From the NCBI RefSeq assembly GCF_004664715.2, contig NC_051069.1, positions 72,066,647 to 72,130,646 of the forward strand: a stretch of DNA of 64,000 nt. The letters run 5' to 3'. Under the pieces are notes generated by a model. It did no database searches. It worked only from the letters and a program-made list of their open reading frames with translations, and was not told where the DNA came from. This document shows, piece by piece, positions 11,630 to 31,268 of this stretch (its first letter is position 1; every line of letters begins with the position of its first letter). The position numbers and the translations under genes are program-made. Origin of the DNA: Peromyscus leucopus. Its lineage: Eukaryota > Chordata > Mammalia > Rodentia > Cricetidae.

Positions 11630-11790
11630 AAGCCGGGCATGGTGGCTCAGGCCTGTACCCACCCCCAGAAATTGGAGGGTGGGTCAGAAGGACTGCTTCA
11701 AGTTTGAAGCCAGCCTCAGGTACATAATGAATTCATCCTAGGGTCTCATAGTGAAGCCTCAACTCAATAAAGCCAAAGAAGTAAATGAAT
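11630..11790 (+). mobile_element. Old B1-like SINE
   Basis: gccgggcatggtggctcagg head, with a diverged body ending in ctcaataaagccaaagaagt. Confidence 0.6.
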
Positions 11791-13268
11791 TAAAAACATG
11801 TGACCTAAACCCGGGGAATCCAAGCAGCTGGACTATGTAGAAGGGAAGTTTCACTGGGGGTTGACTAGTTCAGCTCCACTCTGATGACTTCTTCCTCGTC
11901 TATCCCAAAGCCATGTAGAAGGTTTTACTTGCGAGGTTCACACCCTAAGTGAGAAAATGCAAGGGGGCTGGTACCAGTGGGAAACGGCAGCAGAACAAGG
12001 CAATGCCATCTCAAGCTCTCCTCGTTTCCTGACCAGCCCTGAAAGAGGCGCAGGTGCCTCACCCGTGGCTTGGGGCTATCACCATAGATGATATTGGGAG
12101 AAAGAATGCCTTGTGGCAATTTGTGGAGAGGAATGAAGAAGACAGAATTTCTCTGTCTCCCATTCCCCCAACTAGTTCAATTTTACACTATTCGTATTGA
12201 CTCCTCTCCAAGTCTAGGTTTGTGTGGCCGCATGGAATGCTAGATCCCATGTTCTGCATCACTCCATTCAAGTCTGGAGGGAAGAAACCAAAACCCTAGG
12301 CCCATGGCTAACAAATACCAGCGAGAAGCTGATATTGTACATAAAACAGGATCAGTATAATTCAGCACTCCTTTTCTTCTTTTCTACTAGATGGCTAATA
12401 GTCCAGTGTCCAAAGACTTTTCCCAAGGTCGTATTGCTACTGAGTGCTGGTTTCAAGACATTAACATAGTCTGTCCCCGGAAACGGTAGAAGACCAAGGT
12501 CAAGAACTTGCCACACAGGCCTAACGGCCTGATCCCAGAACCCACAAAAAGCCAAATGACCTGAATCTCTAATCTCAGCACTCCTACTGGGTGATGGGAA
12601 GTGGAGAGAGAATAGTAGGAGAGCAAGCCTGGGGTACAGAGACAGAGAGACAAGGTGGGAGGAGAGAACTAACTCCTGACAGTTGTCCTCTGACCTCCCT
12701 GTGTGCGCTGTGTCATGCCCAGCAGGTCCCCCACCGCATGAAAAATGTTAAGATAGCTTAGATTTTATGGAGCATGAAAGAGAGGCTCACTGAAGGTTTC
12801 CAGCAGCAGAATGATACGAGTTAAGAGCTTTTAAACACAGCTGCTCTCTCCCTGCTCTGTCATCTCACTGATAAAACGGCCCAAGTCAGTGATTCCAGAG
12901 AGGTGCAGGCCTGGGAGACGGGTTTGAGGATGGGATCTAGGGCCTCACTTGACTTTCAACACTGCCTACCAGCCACCCTCTGTCTCCACCTAAACTGAAC
13001 CTACTGAGGAAATGAACTAAGAAGGTGCCACTGTGGGGTGGGGTGGGGTGAGCAGCTTGACCACACAGCTGCCATGACAGGCTTAGAGGCCCAGACACAG
13101 TTTCTGGCAGGCAACACTTGGACTCAAGAAAAGCCCTGAGCTGACCCCACCCAGTGGGGCCTGTATCTAAGAGGAAATACCTGACATTCCAAACATTCCC
13201 TATATCCCTAGACAAATGTCAGCTATGATAAAATCCCCACCCTGCCTGGGCTCTGGGCTCTCTGCTCT
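11791..13268. other. Intergenic; a B4-like SINE near 12556-12740
   Basis: Unique sequence except 12556-12740, which resembles B4 (tctctaatctcagcactcct ... gttgtcctctgacctccctg). No exon seen up to the gap. Confidence 0.45.
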
Positions 13269-13768
13269 NNNNNNNNNNNNNNNNNNNNNNNNNNNNNNNN
13301 NNNNNNNNNNNNNNNNNNNNNNNNNNNNNNNNNNNNNNNNNNNNNNNNNNNNNNNNNNNNNNNNNNNNNNNNNNNNNNNNNNNNNNNNNNNNNNNNNNNN
13401 NNNNNNNNNNNNNNNNNNNNNNNNNNNNNNNNNNNNNNNNNNNNNNNNNNNNNNNNNNNNNNNNNNNNNNNNNNNNNNNNNNNNNNNNNNNNNNNNNNNN
13501 NNNNNNNNNNNNNNNNNNNNNNNNNNNNNNNNNNNNNNNNNNNNNNNNNNNNNNNNNNNNNNNNNNNNNNNNNNNNNNNNNNNNNNNNNNNNNNNNNNNN
13601 NNNNNNNNNNNNNNNNNNNNNNNNNNNNNNNNNNNNNNNNNNNNNNNNNNNNNNNNNNNNNNNNNNNNNNNNNNNNNNNNNNNNNNNNNNNNNNNNNNNN
13701 NNNNNNNNNNNNNNNNNNNNNNNNNNNNNNNNNNNNNNNNNNNNNNNNNNNNNNNNNNNNNNNNNNNN
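13269..13768. other. Assembly gap, 500 N
   Basis: Exactly 500 N. The two 'proteins' of about 200 residues spanning it are artefacts of translating N. Confidence 0.99.
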
Positions 13769-14416
13769 CCTTTGAAATATGCTGTAACATGTGTTATAGT
13801 TGCCTTGATTCTAAAAACAAAGGACAATGATTGATAAAGTACCAGCTACTTAGGAAAAAGCTCTGTGAGGAATAAGTAAGCCAAAAAACAAAACAAAACA
13901 AAAAAAAACCCCACAAAAGCAGTAACTGCCATCTCTGACATTTAAAAAGTATGCCCTCCCCTTTTCTTAATTCCTTTTCCATAACAACAACAAAGTAGGG
14001 AAGATTTGAGTGCCTCTGACCACATGGTTTTGTGTGTATCCACCCAGTGAACATATGCAAGTCCCACAAGGTAGACTCAACAGCACAGATTTGCAGAGAC
14101 AAAGGAAATGCAGAGCTTTCCTAGCTTATCCAGACATACACTGTGGCAGAAGTGGGGTGTGAATTATATCATGCAACCGTAGACCAGTGTGGTGTCCAGA
14201 CTTTAATTGCTGAGAGGCACTCCCCTTACCTCATGTCACAAAACCTGTCTTGAGAAAATTCTTGAGTTCTTTTTCTGCTGTTCTGTAGAAGAGCTCATAG
14301 TACTGAAAAGACAGTATTTTTAGTATTGATGTTCTATAATTGGGACTTAGAAGCTTTATCTGCTTATGTCTCGTGTGCCCAGTGTGTGTGTGTGTGTGTG
14401 TGTCCGTGTGTGTGTG

Positions 14417-14461
<45 letters not shown>

Positions 14462-15219
14462 GTGTGTGTGAGCCCCTGAATCTTTGTTCCACTTTTTCAA
14501 TTATTCCATGAAACTCATAATTAGCTTTGATAACAGCAGCTCTTTAATGTGCTGGTCATTGGCAGAGCATCAACCTCAGGATTTTACTTACTTATACTCA
14601 CCATAAGGACCACAGAGGACCATTAGGAGCTGAGGAAGCCATAGTCCATAGACACAAGGAGCCACACTCTCGACCCACCTAATACAGGCAGGGTGCCCTC
14701 AATGAGAGAAGAGCACTTTCAATTGATTTTTTTTTTTTCAAAAACAGACTTTCATATGAGAAGGGTATGTATTGTGAAGCTGAGAGAAAAGGTTTTACAG
14801 GTATTCTCTGTTGCCAATTACAGTGATTTACTTCTAAAGCATTCACATCATTATCAGGGTGTATATTTCCCTTCCCTGTGTCCCAAGCAGCCAGGGACAC
14901 CAGCTTAGAATATGAAGTGAAGATGATCGGGAAACAGGCCCGTATTTACAATTCAATTCACACCCCCCTGCCTGCACCCCCTCTTTATTACCCTGTGAGA
15001 TACGTGTCATTACAATAGCTATTAAGATAGAAAAGATTAATTGGAACTATAATTATCTGATAAGACTGCCACAATGTCTATCCTGAGTTAGTACAAATTT
15101 CTGTGCTTCAACTAAAACTACTGAACAAAACATATGTGAATGATGAGGTAAAAATCTTCCAGATCCTGCTTCCACTGGACATCTCCTAAATATAAAGTAT
15201 CATTCAAATAAAGAGTCAT
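13769..15219. other. Intergenic 3' of LCA5; (TG)n at 14383-14469
   Basis: Unique sequence apart from an interrupted (TG)n with TCCG breaks. No gene supported. Confidence 0.55.
14383..14469. repeat. Interrupted (TG)n microsatellite
   Basis: TG units broken three times by tccg. Confidence 0.97.
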
Positions 15220-16997
15220 AGTGTCTTTTAAATTTTTATTAGTAAGAGGTCTGAGTACAAATAAATTTAACTTGACATTTAGAAAAAACTGATTTGTTCT
15301 CTAAGTTCTGTACATTTTAATATCCAATTCTAATACTAAACATCATAATGCTTTTAAGCTTTTAACTTAATTTGTTTTAATTTTAATAATTCTTTGCTCA
15401 TTGGGTTAAATAGACTTCCAGGTAGAAAAAAGGCATAAATCCAATTAAAGTAAAGAATAAAAATTTTTCTGAAAAAGTTTAAAAACATTAAAATTAGAAT
15501 ACTTTGGTAGAAAACTTGTAGCCATGAACAAAATTAACATTGCATAATGTTTTTTATCAAGAACTGTATCACAAATAACATGTTTACATATATTACAATG
15601 ATTTGCAATATAGTAATTGCTTATCACAGAAGATCTAAAATCCTCTTTGAGAAAAGTTTTAAATATTATTTAGCACTTTAAGGAGTCTGTTCCCAATAAG
15701 TGACAAGAAGCCGATCCAGGAGGTAGCAGGCTGTGCAGCTGGGAATGAGAGACCTAACCAGGTAATGTCTTATCAGCATTTAGAGGAACCCCAGATACCA
15801 TGGGAACTCCTGCCCCCAGTCAGTGTGAATGCCTAGCTAGCATAAGACCCACACCAACAACAGATGGTCGATGCTCAGGTTACGCCATCACATACAGCGT
15901 TTCTCCTTGGCTGGTATGTCCAGAGGACCAGTCCTATTTAGCAAATGCCTCTGCGTCTGGCTTGAACTAAGTGGAAGGAAACTGTGCCATTCAACAGAAA
16001 GCTATTGCGTCTACTCGGCACAGTAGGTGTCCCAATTCTAAACATTTCTAACCACGGTTGCTTCAACATCAGTCCTGTAAACCCAAGAGTATCACACTTC
16101 TGTCTCCTGGATTTGAGCACAAGTTCAAATCTTAAAATTATGTATTAAAACTTCCAAAAATAGGGCTCTGGAAACATAATTGAGTTGAAAATCATTCTGT
16201 GTTGGGCTGACATTTCTTCTGCTTCCTGTATTTGGTAGGGAATCTTCCACCGGTCACCAGAATACAGAGTGTACAAAGGGAGTGGCATGACACTGTGCCC
16301 AAGCCTCCTGGAGCCACGCAGAGGGGCACCGTAGAGGGAAAAAATGTCTCCCGTGACCCACCTAAGTGGCCAGCAGAGCAGCAGTGAGTAATTCCAGGAC
16401 TGTAACTGACAAGTACCGATTGCTCCTCAGGAGTAATACCTCATTACACACCGTGGTAAACGCCCCAAACACCCGGGGGGGGGGGGGTATTTCCAGAGGA
16501 AGCACTCAGCAGTGGTCTGACTGTCACCTCAGACACGGGCACAGCTCCTACGTCCCTCCACCCTCTGCTACTGGGGTCTTCACCGGAGACCTTTAATTTC
16601 CATCTAACCATCAGTGGGAAGACAATACTTAGGCTCAGTGAGATCTGACCAAAAATAAACAGAGGTAAAAGTAGGAAATAAAGATTCTAGTGAGGCTAAA
16701 CTTCCCACAGGGGCCAGCTCAGTGAGTGAGACCAGCTGTACAAACAGAAAAAAGGAAGCAACAACTCTCCTTTTGGGTCATTTCAAAACAAAAAAGGCAT
16801 TCTTAGCAACCTGGCTATGTGGTATGGCACTATCTGTTGAATTGTGCCACATTTAGCTGCTAAGAATTATTCCCTAATAAGGCTATTTTACCATTCAAAG
16901 TTAAAATGTTTGTAATAAATACTGTATTAAAATCCTTTAATATTTACAATTTAAAATATATACACACACATATATATATACTGCGGGCTCCTGTCAG
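15220..16997 (-). other. LCA5: Putative LCA5 3' UTR
   Basis: The sequence after the lebercilin stop is AT-rich, free of recognisable SINEs for about 1.7 kb, and runs to the first minus-strand AATAAA. It contains a short (TA/CA) tract just after the stop (16959-16980) and an 11-12 G run near 16477-16487. The boundary is inferred from the poly(A) signal alone; an earlier ATTAAA (near 16591) could give a shorter form. Confidence 0.45.
15235..15240 (-). terminator. Candidate LCA5 poly(A) signal AATAAA
   Basis: Plus-strand TTTATT reads AATAAA on the gene strand, about 1.76 kb after the stop. It is the first canonical hexamer downstream of the coding end. A second lies at 14988-14983. Confidence 0.4.
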
Positions 16998-23159
<6,162 letters not shown>

Positions 23160-24017
23160 TTAAAAACCAGGCTAAGTTTAGTGTTCACGAGCGTAACACA
23201 AGCCAGGAAACAGGCTCCCTATCCATTAGTAAGATGTCTAGCGTGTTAATTCTTCCTTGCTTTTCCTGATGATGGGTGATCAATCCTTACACATTTGCCT
23301 ACAGCACACAGTCACTTGAGGGACCAAAAGGCAGAACTGGTAACAGAAGGGCTTCCAGAAATCAGTGCTGGGAAGTAAATACCAAGGTACTAAGGGCAAA
23401 CAGTACAGATGGAGCATGTGCACTGGAACACCCACTCGGGAAACTGGCGGCTGTTCCCATGGTCTCTGAACGTGCATCATCGAGGTTATGAAGAATTGAA
23501 AATAGAACACTCTTTTCCCCCAAATAAATAGTTATTTGCCTACCTTCTAGACAAAAAGGTCTTCTGAACAAAACATAAAATCCCATAGAAAAAGGGAAAA
23601 TATAAGGTAGCTATAATCTCACTTCTTAGGAATTATCAATGTCAATATCTCAGTGTATAACCTGACTTCCATGAGCTTTTCCCGCCTCACTGTGATAAAA
23701 ACCTAAAGCAACAGACTCTGGTACCAAATCCTTTAAAATGGAATCACTTCACAGATTAGCATAATTTATTTAAGTAGATTCTGCTGTCCCAGTTTTTCTG
23801 TGCTTCCAGCTTTTCCCATAGTGAATATCCTAGAATAAATAACTTCAAACATAAATTGATTATTTCCCTAGAGCAATGTTAAGAAATGAAGTGTCTTGGA
23901 TCTTACTGAAATTAAGAACTCCAGTCTTTGAAAGTAACAAAGTGAATAAAAAGCCATTTTGAGGGAAATAACTTATCTGATTTATATCAATCACTATAAC
24001 AACACACATACATGATA

Positions 24018-24049
24018 TCTATATCTATATATACACACACTTGTGTGTG

Positions 24050-24100
<51 letters not shown>
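24018..24100. repeat. TA/CA microsatellite
   Basis: tatatatacacacac-type repeat ending in about 16 CA units. Confidence 0.95.
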
Positions 24101-24234
24101 AAAATTCAAAGAAACCAAACAGCTCAGTAAAAGTAGAGGGAATATTTGAACCGGTGATTTACCAAAGAAGACAGAGACAAATAAGCACCAAATGTGAGGC
24201 TCCAGTATCATTTTCTATGAAGAAAAATGCAACC

Positions 24235-24620
24235 TAAAGCCACAATGAAGTGATATTACCTGTTAGAATGTCTAAAACTAGGAAATCTAATCGACAATGG
24301 TCCAGGGGATGAACAGCTATCAACATTCATGTACTCTGAGTGGGAATATACCATGTGCAATGTACGCACAGTTTTCAGGGCAAGCGGCTGGCTTAGCTTG
24401 GCGACTTTCCTCAACGTGTCAGTTAAGGAGTTAAGGGTAAAAAGCAGAGAAAACCGATATATTCAGCATGACCACACTAGGAGGAACAGCTGGCCACACA
24501 GACATCACAAGCCCCCAGGATGATCTAAGAAGGCAATGTTTTCACCTACTCAATACTGCACCAACAGTGGCTAACCTTGGTTTAGTAACAATGACGCATC
24601 GGAGATCATTGTTAAATGCA
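24235..24620 (+). mobile_element. Possible old L1 ORF2 3' remnant
   Basis: Weak resemblance to the tgttagaatgtctaaaacta and gtgggaatataccatgtgca phrases of the L1 ORF2 3' end. Confidence 0.35.
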
Positions 24621-24644
24621 ACGCTACGGATACTCTAACCAGAA

Positions 24645-24750
24645 CCTAGTGGTGGAGTCCTGTAATCTCAGATATGGGAAGGCGGAAGGAGTAGGAGCCT
24701 AGATAGAAGCCAGCCTGGGTTACACGGTAAGATTCTCTCTCAAAAAAATC
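24645..24750 (+). mobile_element. Old B1-like SINE
   Basis: cctagtggtggagtcctgta ... gccagcctgggttacacggt ... ctctctcaaaaaaatcc. Confidence 0.6.
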
Positions 24751-26249
24751 CAAACCATAACATAGTACTTGGTTAAAATGTTCTGTGTAAAAGGCTAGAG
24801 ACCTACACAGGTCAGCAGCAGACTTCCTGCAGATTGGATCCTGTGTTTCAGGAGGAAATTACTATAAAAGACATTATGTCAACAGGGAAAAAACCCACTA
24901 GGGACAGTGGAATAAAAGAAATTACTGTATACATGTAAATCACAATACTGATGTATTTAGGGTCAATGGGTATGATATATGTAACTTCCGCTCAGAAAGT
25001 TAATCTGTGTGTCTGCATGGGACAGAGAAAGAACATGGGATCCCATGACTGCATGTTAATATAATTATTAATATAAATCAAGCATGTTAATATTTACAAT
25101 AGGTGAGTTTGATAAACTATTTAGTTTAGTATTCATTGTAGCATTTTAGATTTACAACTCTACAGAAGCTTGAAATATTTCTACAAACCAGGTAGTAAGA
25201 AAACTGTCCCTCTGAATATATTGAGGCCGATTAGGAAGTCATTAAACTAAAGAGAAGAAATGCAGCAGAGGTAAATGGGATGTAATGTGCTCAAGTTCCA
25301 AATGAACGCGCTCTCCAGAAAGAACCTAAATGAGAGCCAAGAAAAGAAACACTGCAGAGTCAAGACAAAAGATTTTCAGCAAAGATGAAAAGGTTTGCAA
25401 CTCAGAAGTCCTTACTAAGAGAAAATATACTTCAGTAGGAAAGAATGTGAACCCTGAGGGAAAGAACCAATACTGAGCAACAGTAACAAGCATAGAACAA
25501 TGGTAAACGTAGAAAATGTCAGGAGTCACCTTAGAATGGGACCTACTGTCTGAAATTGTACACTTGGGAGTCTGGAGCCCTTGCACACCTCAGTTTCTGT
25601 GACTCCACAGACATTTGCTGCCCTGGGTCAATGAAACTTTCCGCCAAGGAGAGCAGAAAAAACTGTATCTGAAAAAAACAAAAACAAAGCAAACAAACAA
25701 AAAAACCCAAAACCAACCAAACAAAAAGCCCTCCACATTCTACCTCCCAAAGGAACTGGTTGTAACCTCACCTCACACGTGCATAGGAGATACTTAAGTG
25801 GAAAATACAAGCCCCAGCAAAGAGGGAAGGCAAGGTGAGCGCATCAGGGAAGCTGCAGCCAGGCACTGGGGCACACAGACACCAGCTATGCTGAAGAGGA
25901 GCAGGGCTTCCTGGTCAGACTACTGAGGGCTGGCCACATGGGATCACCAGAGCCTGTGCCCCTTGCCTGATGATCAGGAATTTCTTTTCTGATAATCAGG
26001 ATGTAGACTCCACTGACCACAATGTTTCCAAGCTGTAGGACATGATCTAGAAACCAAACCTGAGAATCCTTACAGGTAGAAGGGGCTGGAATACAAACTA
26101 CAGGCACAGAAAACATAGTCACTGAAATTACAGTGAAAAAAAAAGGAGGGGGGTGTCTCCAAATCAAGGGGGAATAACAAACATTACAAGAGGCATTTAG
26201 AATTCTAAACAGACATGACCAGAAAAGCATGCATCCAAGGCACATTATA

Positions 26250-27780
26250 CGAAAAATGCCAACAAAGAAGAACACAGAAAGCCACAGAAGAAAACTTCAA
26301 GTAACATACCAGACAGACTTATCCACGTAACATCAGACCTCTCTGCAGAAAGCCCAAATGCCAGGAAAACATGGAGAAGAGTGAACAACTGCTTGTTAAG
26401 ATTACCATACAGACCAAAGTTATCCTTTAAGATAAAGGAGATGTTTTCAAGATGAGCACAAACTAAAGCAATTCATGACTACTAAACTAGCACTACAGAA
26501 GATATTTTACAACAGGAATAGAAGAATAAGCAAAGAATCAAGCATATTTAACTCAGTATTTGGCAAATCCCTAAAATAAATAAGAAAGAGAGAAAAGAAC
26601 AAAAAGTGTACACATAAACCAAGAAAAAAATCCAAGAAATTACAGTAGCAAATAACTCTCAATATTGACCCTGAACCTAAGTAAGAGGTTGTTAGCTCTC
26701 CAACTAAAAACTGCAGACTAGCGTATGAGACGACAAACAAAATCCAACCTCACTGGGAAAGATGCGCTCGGAAATGGAAAGGCTGGAAAGGGATTCCCCC
26801 AGCATGAAGAAGCTGTGAGCAGGCAGGAACAGGAGGACTGGTGGGTGATAGAACAGACTTCAAGCCAGAATTAGAGGGATGAAGAAGAGCCGTCCACAAC
26901 CAAAGGAACAATCATCAAGAGGACACAAGGGTTGTAAATATATATGTTCCACACATTGTTATACCCAGTTTCCTAAATCACATGCTACAGGTCCAGATAA
27001 AACAACGGTGATCTCAACACACACCAATTCTTACCAATAAACAAGTTATCAAGACAGAGAAGCTTCAAAGTAAGTTTGAACACAGGGAACAGATCTAACT
27101 TTCTTCTCAACAGTTCATGGCACTGTCTCCAAAATAAATCAATTTTAAGCCATAAAAGAAATCTTACAAATATTTAAAAACTGAAATTTTTTTCTTATAT
27201 CTTCTATCATAATGGACTAAAATTAGAAATCAATAGAAAACCACAGAAAGAAAAAAAAAGAAAATATTCAAACATAAGTTGAAGGATTTGGAGGAATGTG
27301 GTGGGAAGTCGATATGATTAAGATGCATTGTATACATGCATGAAATTTTCAAAGAATAAATTGAAAACACATCTAAATGGGTAAAAAGAAAACTATGTAA
27401 ACACTTGGAGATTGACCAATAAACTATTGAATGATTACTGAGTCACTGAAGGAAACGGGGGAAATTGCTTAGAATCAAATGAAAGTAAAAACACAACCTA
27501 CCAGGTAGTTCTGGGGGCAGGGATGTTTACTGCGATCGTACCTACATTAAAGGAACCACAGACATCTCAAATAATTAACCTACTGATACACATCAAGGTC
27601 TCAGAAAAACAAAAGCAATCCAAACCCAAAATGAGTAGATGGAAAGAAATAACAAAGATCAGAGAGAAAAAAATTAATGAGACACTAAAGCATCATTATA
27701 CTAAAGAAAATCAGTGAAACAAAGTTAGCTATCTGAAAAGATAAACGTTCTCAAGAATACAGAGAAACTCTTAGCCAAGG
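26250..27780 (+). mobile_element. Ancient LINE remnant (HAL1/L1-like)
   Basis: Diverged stretches recall HAL1/L1 coding regions: caaactaaagcaattcatgac, gtaaatatatatgttccaca, aaattagaaatcaatagaaa, agaaataacaaagatcagag and aactcttagccaagg. No frame is maintained. Confidence 0.5.
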
Positions 27781-28069
27781 TACATAGGAGAGGAGCAGAG
27801 AGGAGGAGAAAGGGGGGAGAGGAAAAGAAGAGCAAGAGAGAACATGACAACCCAAATTAATAAAATTAGACATGAAAAGGGATATGATAACAGATACCGA
27901 TGAAATCCAAAGGACCTTTAGTTGATAGTTTGAAAACTTGTGTTCTAGGAAGTTGGAAGCTGGAAGGAACAGTTCAATGTCTAGACTCGTAAGATCTGCT
28001 GTAACTGAATGAAGGTGATACACACAACAGATCCAGAAGAAGCAGTGAGACAGGATACGGAGAAACCAG

Positions 28070-28400
28070 CGTTGATGTAGTCACTGCTACATCCTCATGA
28101 CAACATGCCTGAGAAAAAGAGCCGAGGGAGGGTGTAACTCACAGTTCAAGGGGGAAGCCGGGAAGTCATGACGGGCACGTAACAGCAGTTCCCATGCACC
28201 CACGACAGAGACAGCAATGCTCCTGCACCATTGTTTCTCCTTTTTTTCAGTCTGGGACTCCAGACCATAGAAAGGATCTTCCCTGAGGTGGGAAGTCAAG
28301 ATCAGTTAACTCCATCTAGAAACTAGATACTCCCAGAGCTTCATTTCATAAGTGACAGCCGGTCCTGTCAAGCTGACAATCAGTATTAATATGACAAAAT
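28070..28400 (-). mobile_element. MaLR-type LTR, diverged
   Basis: tttctcctttttttcagtct, tcttccctgaggtgggaagt, actccatctagaaactagat and ctgtcaagctgacaatcagt in MaLR LTR order. Confidence 0.6.
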
Positions 28401-28609
28401 ATAAATTAGTCCAGCCACTGTGGGAAATGGAAGGTCCTAAAGAAACTAAAAACAGAACTACCATGTGATCCAGCTATTGCTGCTTTTGAGTGTATATCCT
28501 AAAGAAATGAAGTCAGCACACCAGACACCTGCTGCCCATGTGTACAATGGCACTATTCCTAACAGTGGGACTCAGCCTAGGCGCTCAACAGATAAAAATA
28601 TAAAGGAAA

Positions 28610-29150
28610 CAACACACACACATACCATATACACACATACACCACACCATATACACACATACACACACACCATATACACACATACACCACACCATATACA
28701 CACATACACACACACCATATACACACATACACCACACCATATACACCATACACACACACCATATACACACATACACACACACCATATACACACATATACA
28801 CATACCATATACACATATACACACATACCATACACACACACCATATACACACATACACACACCATATACACATATACACCATATACACACATATACACAC
28901 ACACCTATACACACATATACACACACCATATACACACATATACACATACCATATACACATATACACACCACATACACACATACACCACACCATATACACA
29001 CATATACACATACCATATACACACATATATGTATACCATATACATATATACATACCATATACACACATCATGATACCATATACATACACATACCATACAC
29101 ATGTACATGCATACTATACACACACACACACACATACTATAAACACATGA
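28610..29150. repeat. CA-rich minisatellite with alternating 22/23-bp units
   Basis: Units begin accatatacacacat and end either acaccac or acacacac, alternating at the left end and decaying rightward. Overlapping 'proteins' on both strands (THTIY or VCVYG repeats) are translations of this array. Confidence 0.95.
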
Positions 29151-29155
29151 ACACA

Positions 29156-29577
29156 TGCCTGCAGCAGTAAGTTTCTCTGGTCCCACCTGTCCCTGCAATA
29201 CGTGTTTCTCCAGTCCCCACCTGTCCCTGCAGTCCCACAGCCGCTTATAAAATAATTACTCAGAGGCTTAATATTAATTGCAAATTCTATGGCATATGGC
29301 TTAGGCTTCTTGCTAGGTAGCTCTTATAACTTCAACTCATCCCATAACTATTAATCTATGTATTGCTACATGTTCTGCGGCTTTACCTGCGTCCCATTAC
29401 ATGTTGGTCCTTGGACGGCGATTTGGTGTCTCCCCGAGCTCTCTTTTCTCCTCTTACTCTCTCTCTTGGATTTTCCCACCTGGCTCCATCCTGCCCTGCT
29501 ATAGGCCAATGCAGCTTTATTTATCAACCAATCAGAGCAACACATATTCACAGCGTACAGAAAGATATCCCCCAACA
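29156..29577 (-). mobile_element. ERVK-type solo LTR within the minisatellite
   Basis: Minus-strand LTR with attggttgataaataaagct and tataggccaatgcag-type U3/R sequence, terminus TGTTGGGGGATATC. aacaca occurs on both sides but the CA-rich context makes the duplication uncertain. Minisatellite-like sequence resumes after it. Confidence 0.65.
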
Positions 29578-30768
29578 CATACCATATACATACATACATG
29601 CATACCATACACATACAAAAACACATACCATAGAATATTATTTAGCTGAGAAGAATAAGTTCTTGTCATTTTCAGAAAATTCAGTGGAATTGGAAGTCAT
29701 CATAGTGAGCAAAATAAGTCGGACACAGGAAGACAAGTATCACACACTCTTTCCCATAAGTAAAAACAGAATAGTGACGACCAGGGCCTGGGAAGGCTAT
29801 GAACGCAGGATGCAGGAAAGAGTGGAAGAAGGGTGGATGGCTATAGCACCCATGTCATGTGCCCACATGGGAACACCACAGTGAATCCCTTAACATGTAC
29901 ACTTACAGGTACTAATAAAAATAGATATTTCCTTCATGATGAAAATATAAAACTCGAGATGAAATGAACAAATAGAAATGACTTCAGGGCACTAAAGCTG
30001 GAACACAAGCCAGGAGTCTGTAAGAATTAAGAAAATGCATAATCAGCAAAAACAAAAGACCAATACAAACTTAGAAATAAGCATGCAATCCAGAGGCTTG
30101 AGAGGTGAAATGTAAACAGCAAAAGGAGAGAATACCTTACACATCATTCTAGAAGAGAATTTTAGTCTTGAATTTTATAAGCTGCATGAGGGCCGCTTAG
30201 AATAAAATAAAATTCTGTGTGAACACTGACATAAAACCCCCGGTATTAGCATAAAGAACCAAGCAATACATAAAACTACATCAAGCAAAGCAGCATTAAC
30301 CCCTAATGTATCTAAATAAGTCTAAGTGCATCACACTAATGAAACAAGAATGCATTAATCTGTCCCGTAGATACAGCAAAGGCAGGCATCCGAACATCTG
30401 ATGAGATTCAGTTCATTACTGAAAAGCAAAGCTCAGCACCATGTTTCCTATTATGCATGATTTTCCCTCACAGAGAAAGATCCAGAAGGGTGCTAGAAGC
30501 TGTGATCTCTGGGTGCTAAGAATATTTAGTTTTCATTGTTTTTTCCTCTTTTTAAAAATGAACAAGGAAAAAAAGCATTAAAAATTAAAGGCCAACTCTA
30601 AAGATGTGTTTGAAAAGAACGTGTCTGGGAAGAAGACGCTCCCAATGGCTTCGGCACAGCTAGTCCTGAGGAGGCAGCCACGGGGACTTGATTAACAATG
30701 TCTTCCTTTTCAGAATCAGACCCAAGGCAAAGTAGAAATCAAGTAAGAGCATGAATGTTTTAGATAGT

Positions 30769-31268
30769 NNNNNNNNNNNNNNNNNNNNNNNNNNNNNNNN
30801 NNNNNNNNNNNNNNNNNNNNNNNNNNNNNNNNNNNNNNNNNNNNNNNNNNNNNNNNNNNNNNNNNNNNNNNNNNNNNNNNNNNNNNNNNNNNNNNNNNNN
30901 NNNNNNNNNNNNNNNNNNNNNNNNNNNNNNNNNNNNNNNNNNNNNNNNNNNNNNNNNNNNNNNNNNNNNNNNNNNNNNNNNNNNNNNNNNNNNNNNNNNN
31001 NNNNNNNNNNNNNNNNNNNNNNNNNNNNNNNNNNNNNNNNNNNNNNNNNNNNNNNNNNNNNNNNNNNNNNNNNNNNNNNNNNNNNNNNNNNNNNNNNNNN
31101 NNNNNNNNNNNNNNNNNNNNNNNNNNNNNNNNNNNNNNNNNNNNNNNNNNNNNNNNNNNNNNNNNNNNNNNNNNNNNNNNNNNNNNNNNNNNNNNNNNNN
31201 NNNNNNNNNNNNNNNNNNNNNNNNNNNNNNNNNNNNNNNNNNNNNNNNNNNNNNNNNNNNNNNNNNNN
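30769..31268. other. Assembly gap, 500 N
   Basis: Exactly 500 N. The right flank starts inside an L1 3' UTR (minus strand). Confidence 0.99.

Larger units (their letters stand above)
28410..29900 (+). mobile_element. Old L1 ORF2 3' end split by a minisatellite and an LTR
   Basis: 28440-28606 (agaactaccatgtgatccag ... taaaaatataaaggaaac) and 29620-29900 (tagaatattatttagctgag ... agcaaaataagtcggacaca) are adjacent parts of one L1 separated by 28610-29619. Confidence 0.7.

Noticed and set aside
13200..13830. Frames of about 200 residues across the gap (likewise 30716-31390 and 55103-55889)
   Set aside because: Almost entirely runs of N; no sequence to support them.
26250..27780. Possible processed pseudogene
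   Set aside because: The phrases match LINE-type sequence better and no host gene was recognised.
28465..29198. Long overlapping frames of 97-202 residues on both strands, and a possible CRISPR-like periodic array
   Set aside because: They translate a CA-rich minisatellite. Units are 22-23 bp of low complexity with no unique spacers, in a mammalian genome.
30700..30755. Possible short plus-strand exon (cttccttttcag| ... aatca|agtaagagc)
   Set aside because: Splice-like ends by chance; too short, no coding similarity and antisense to the only gene.
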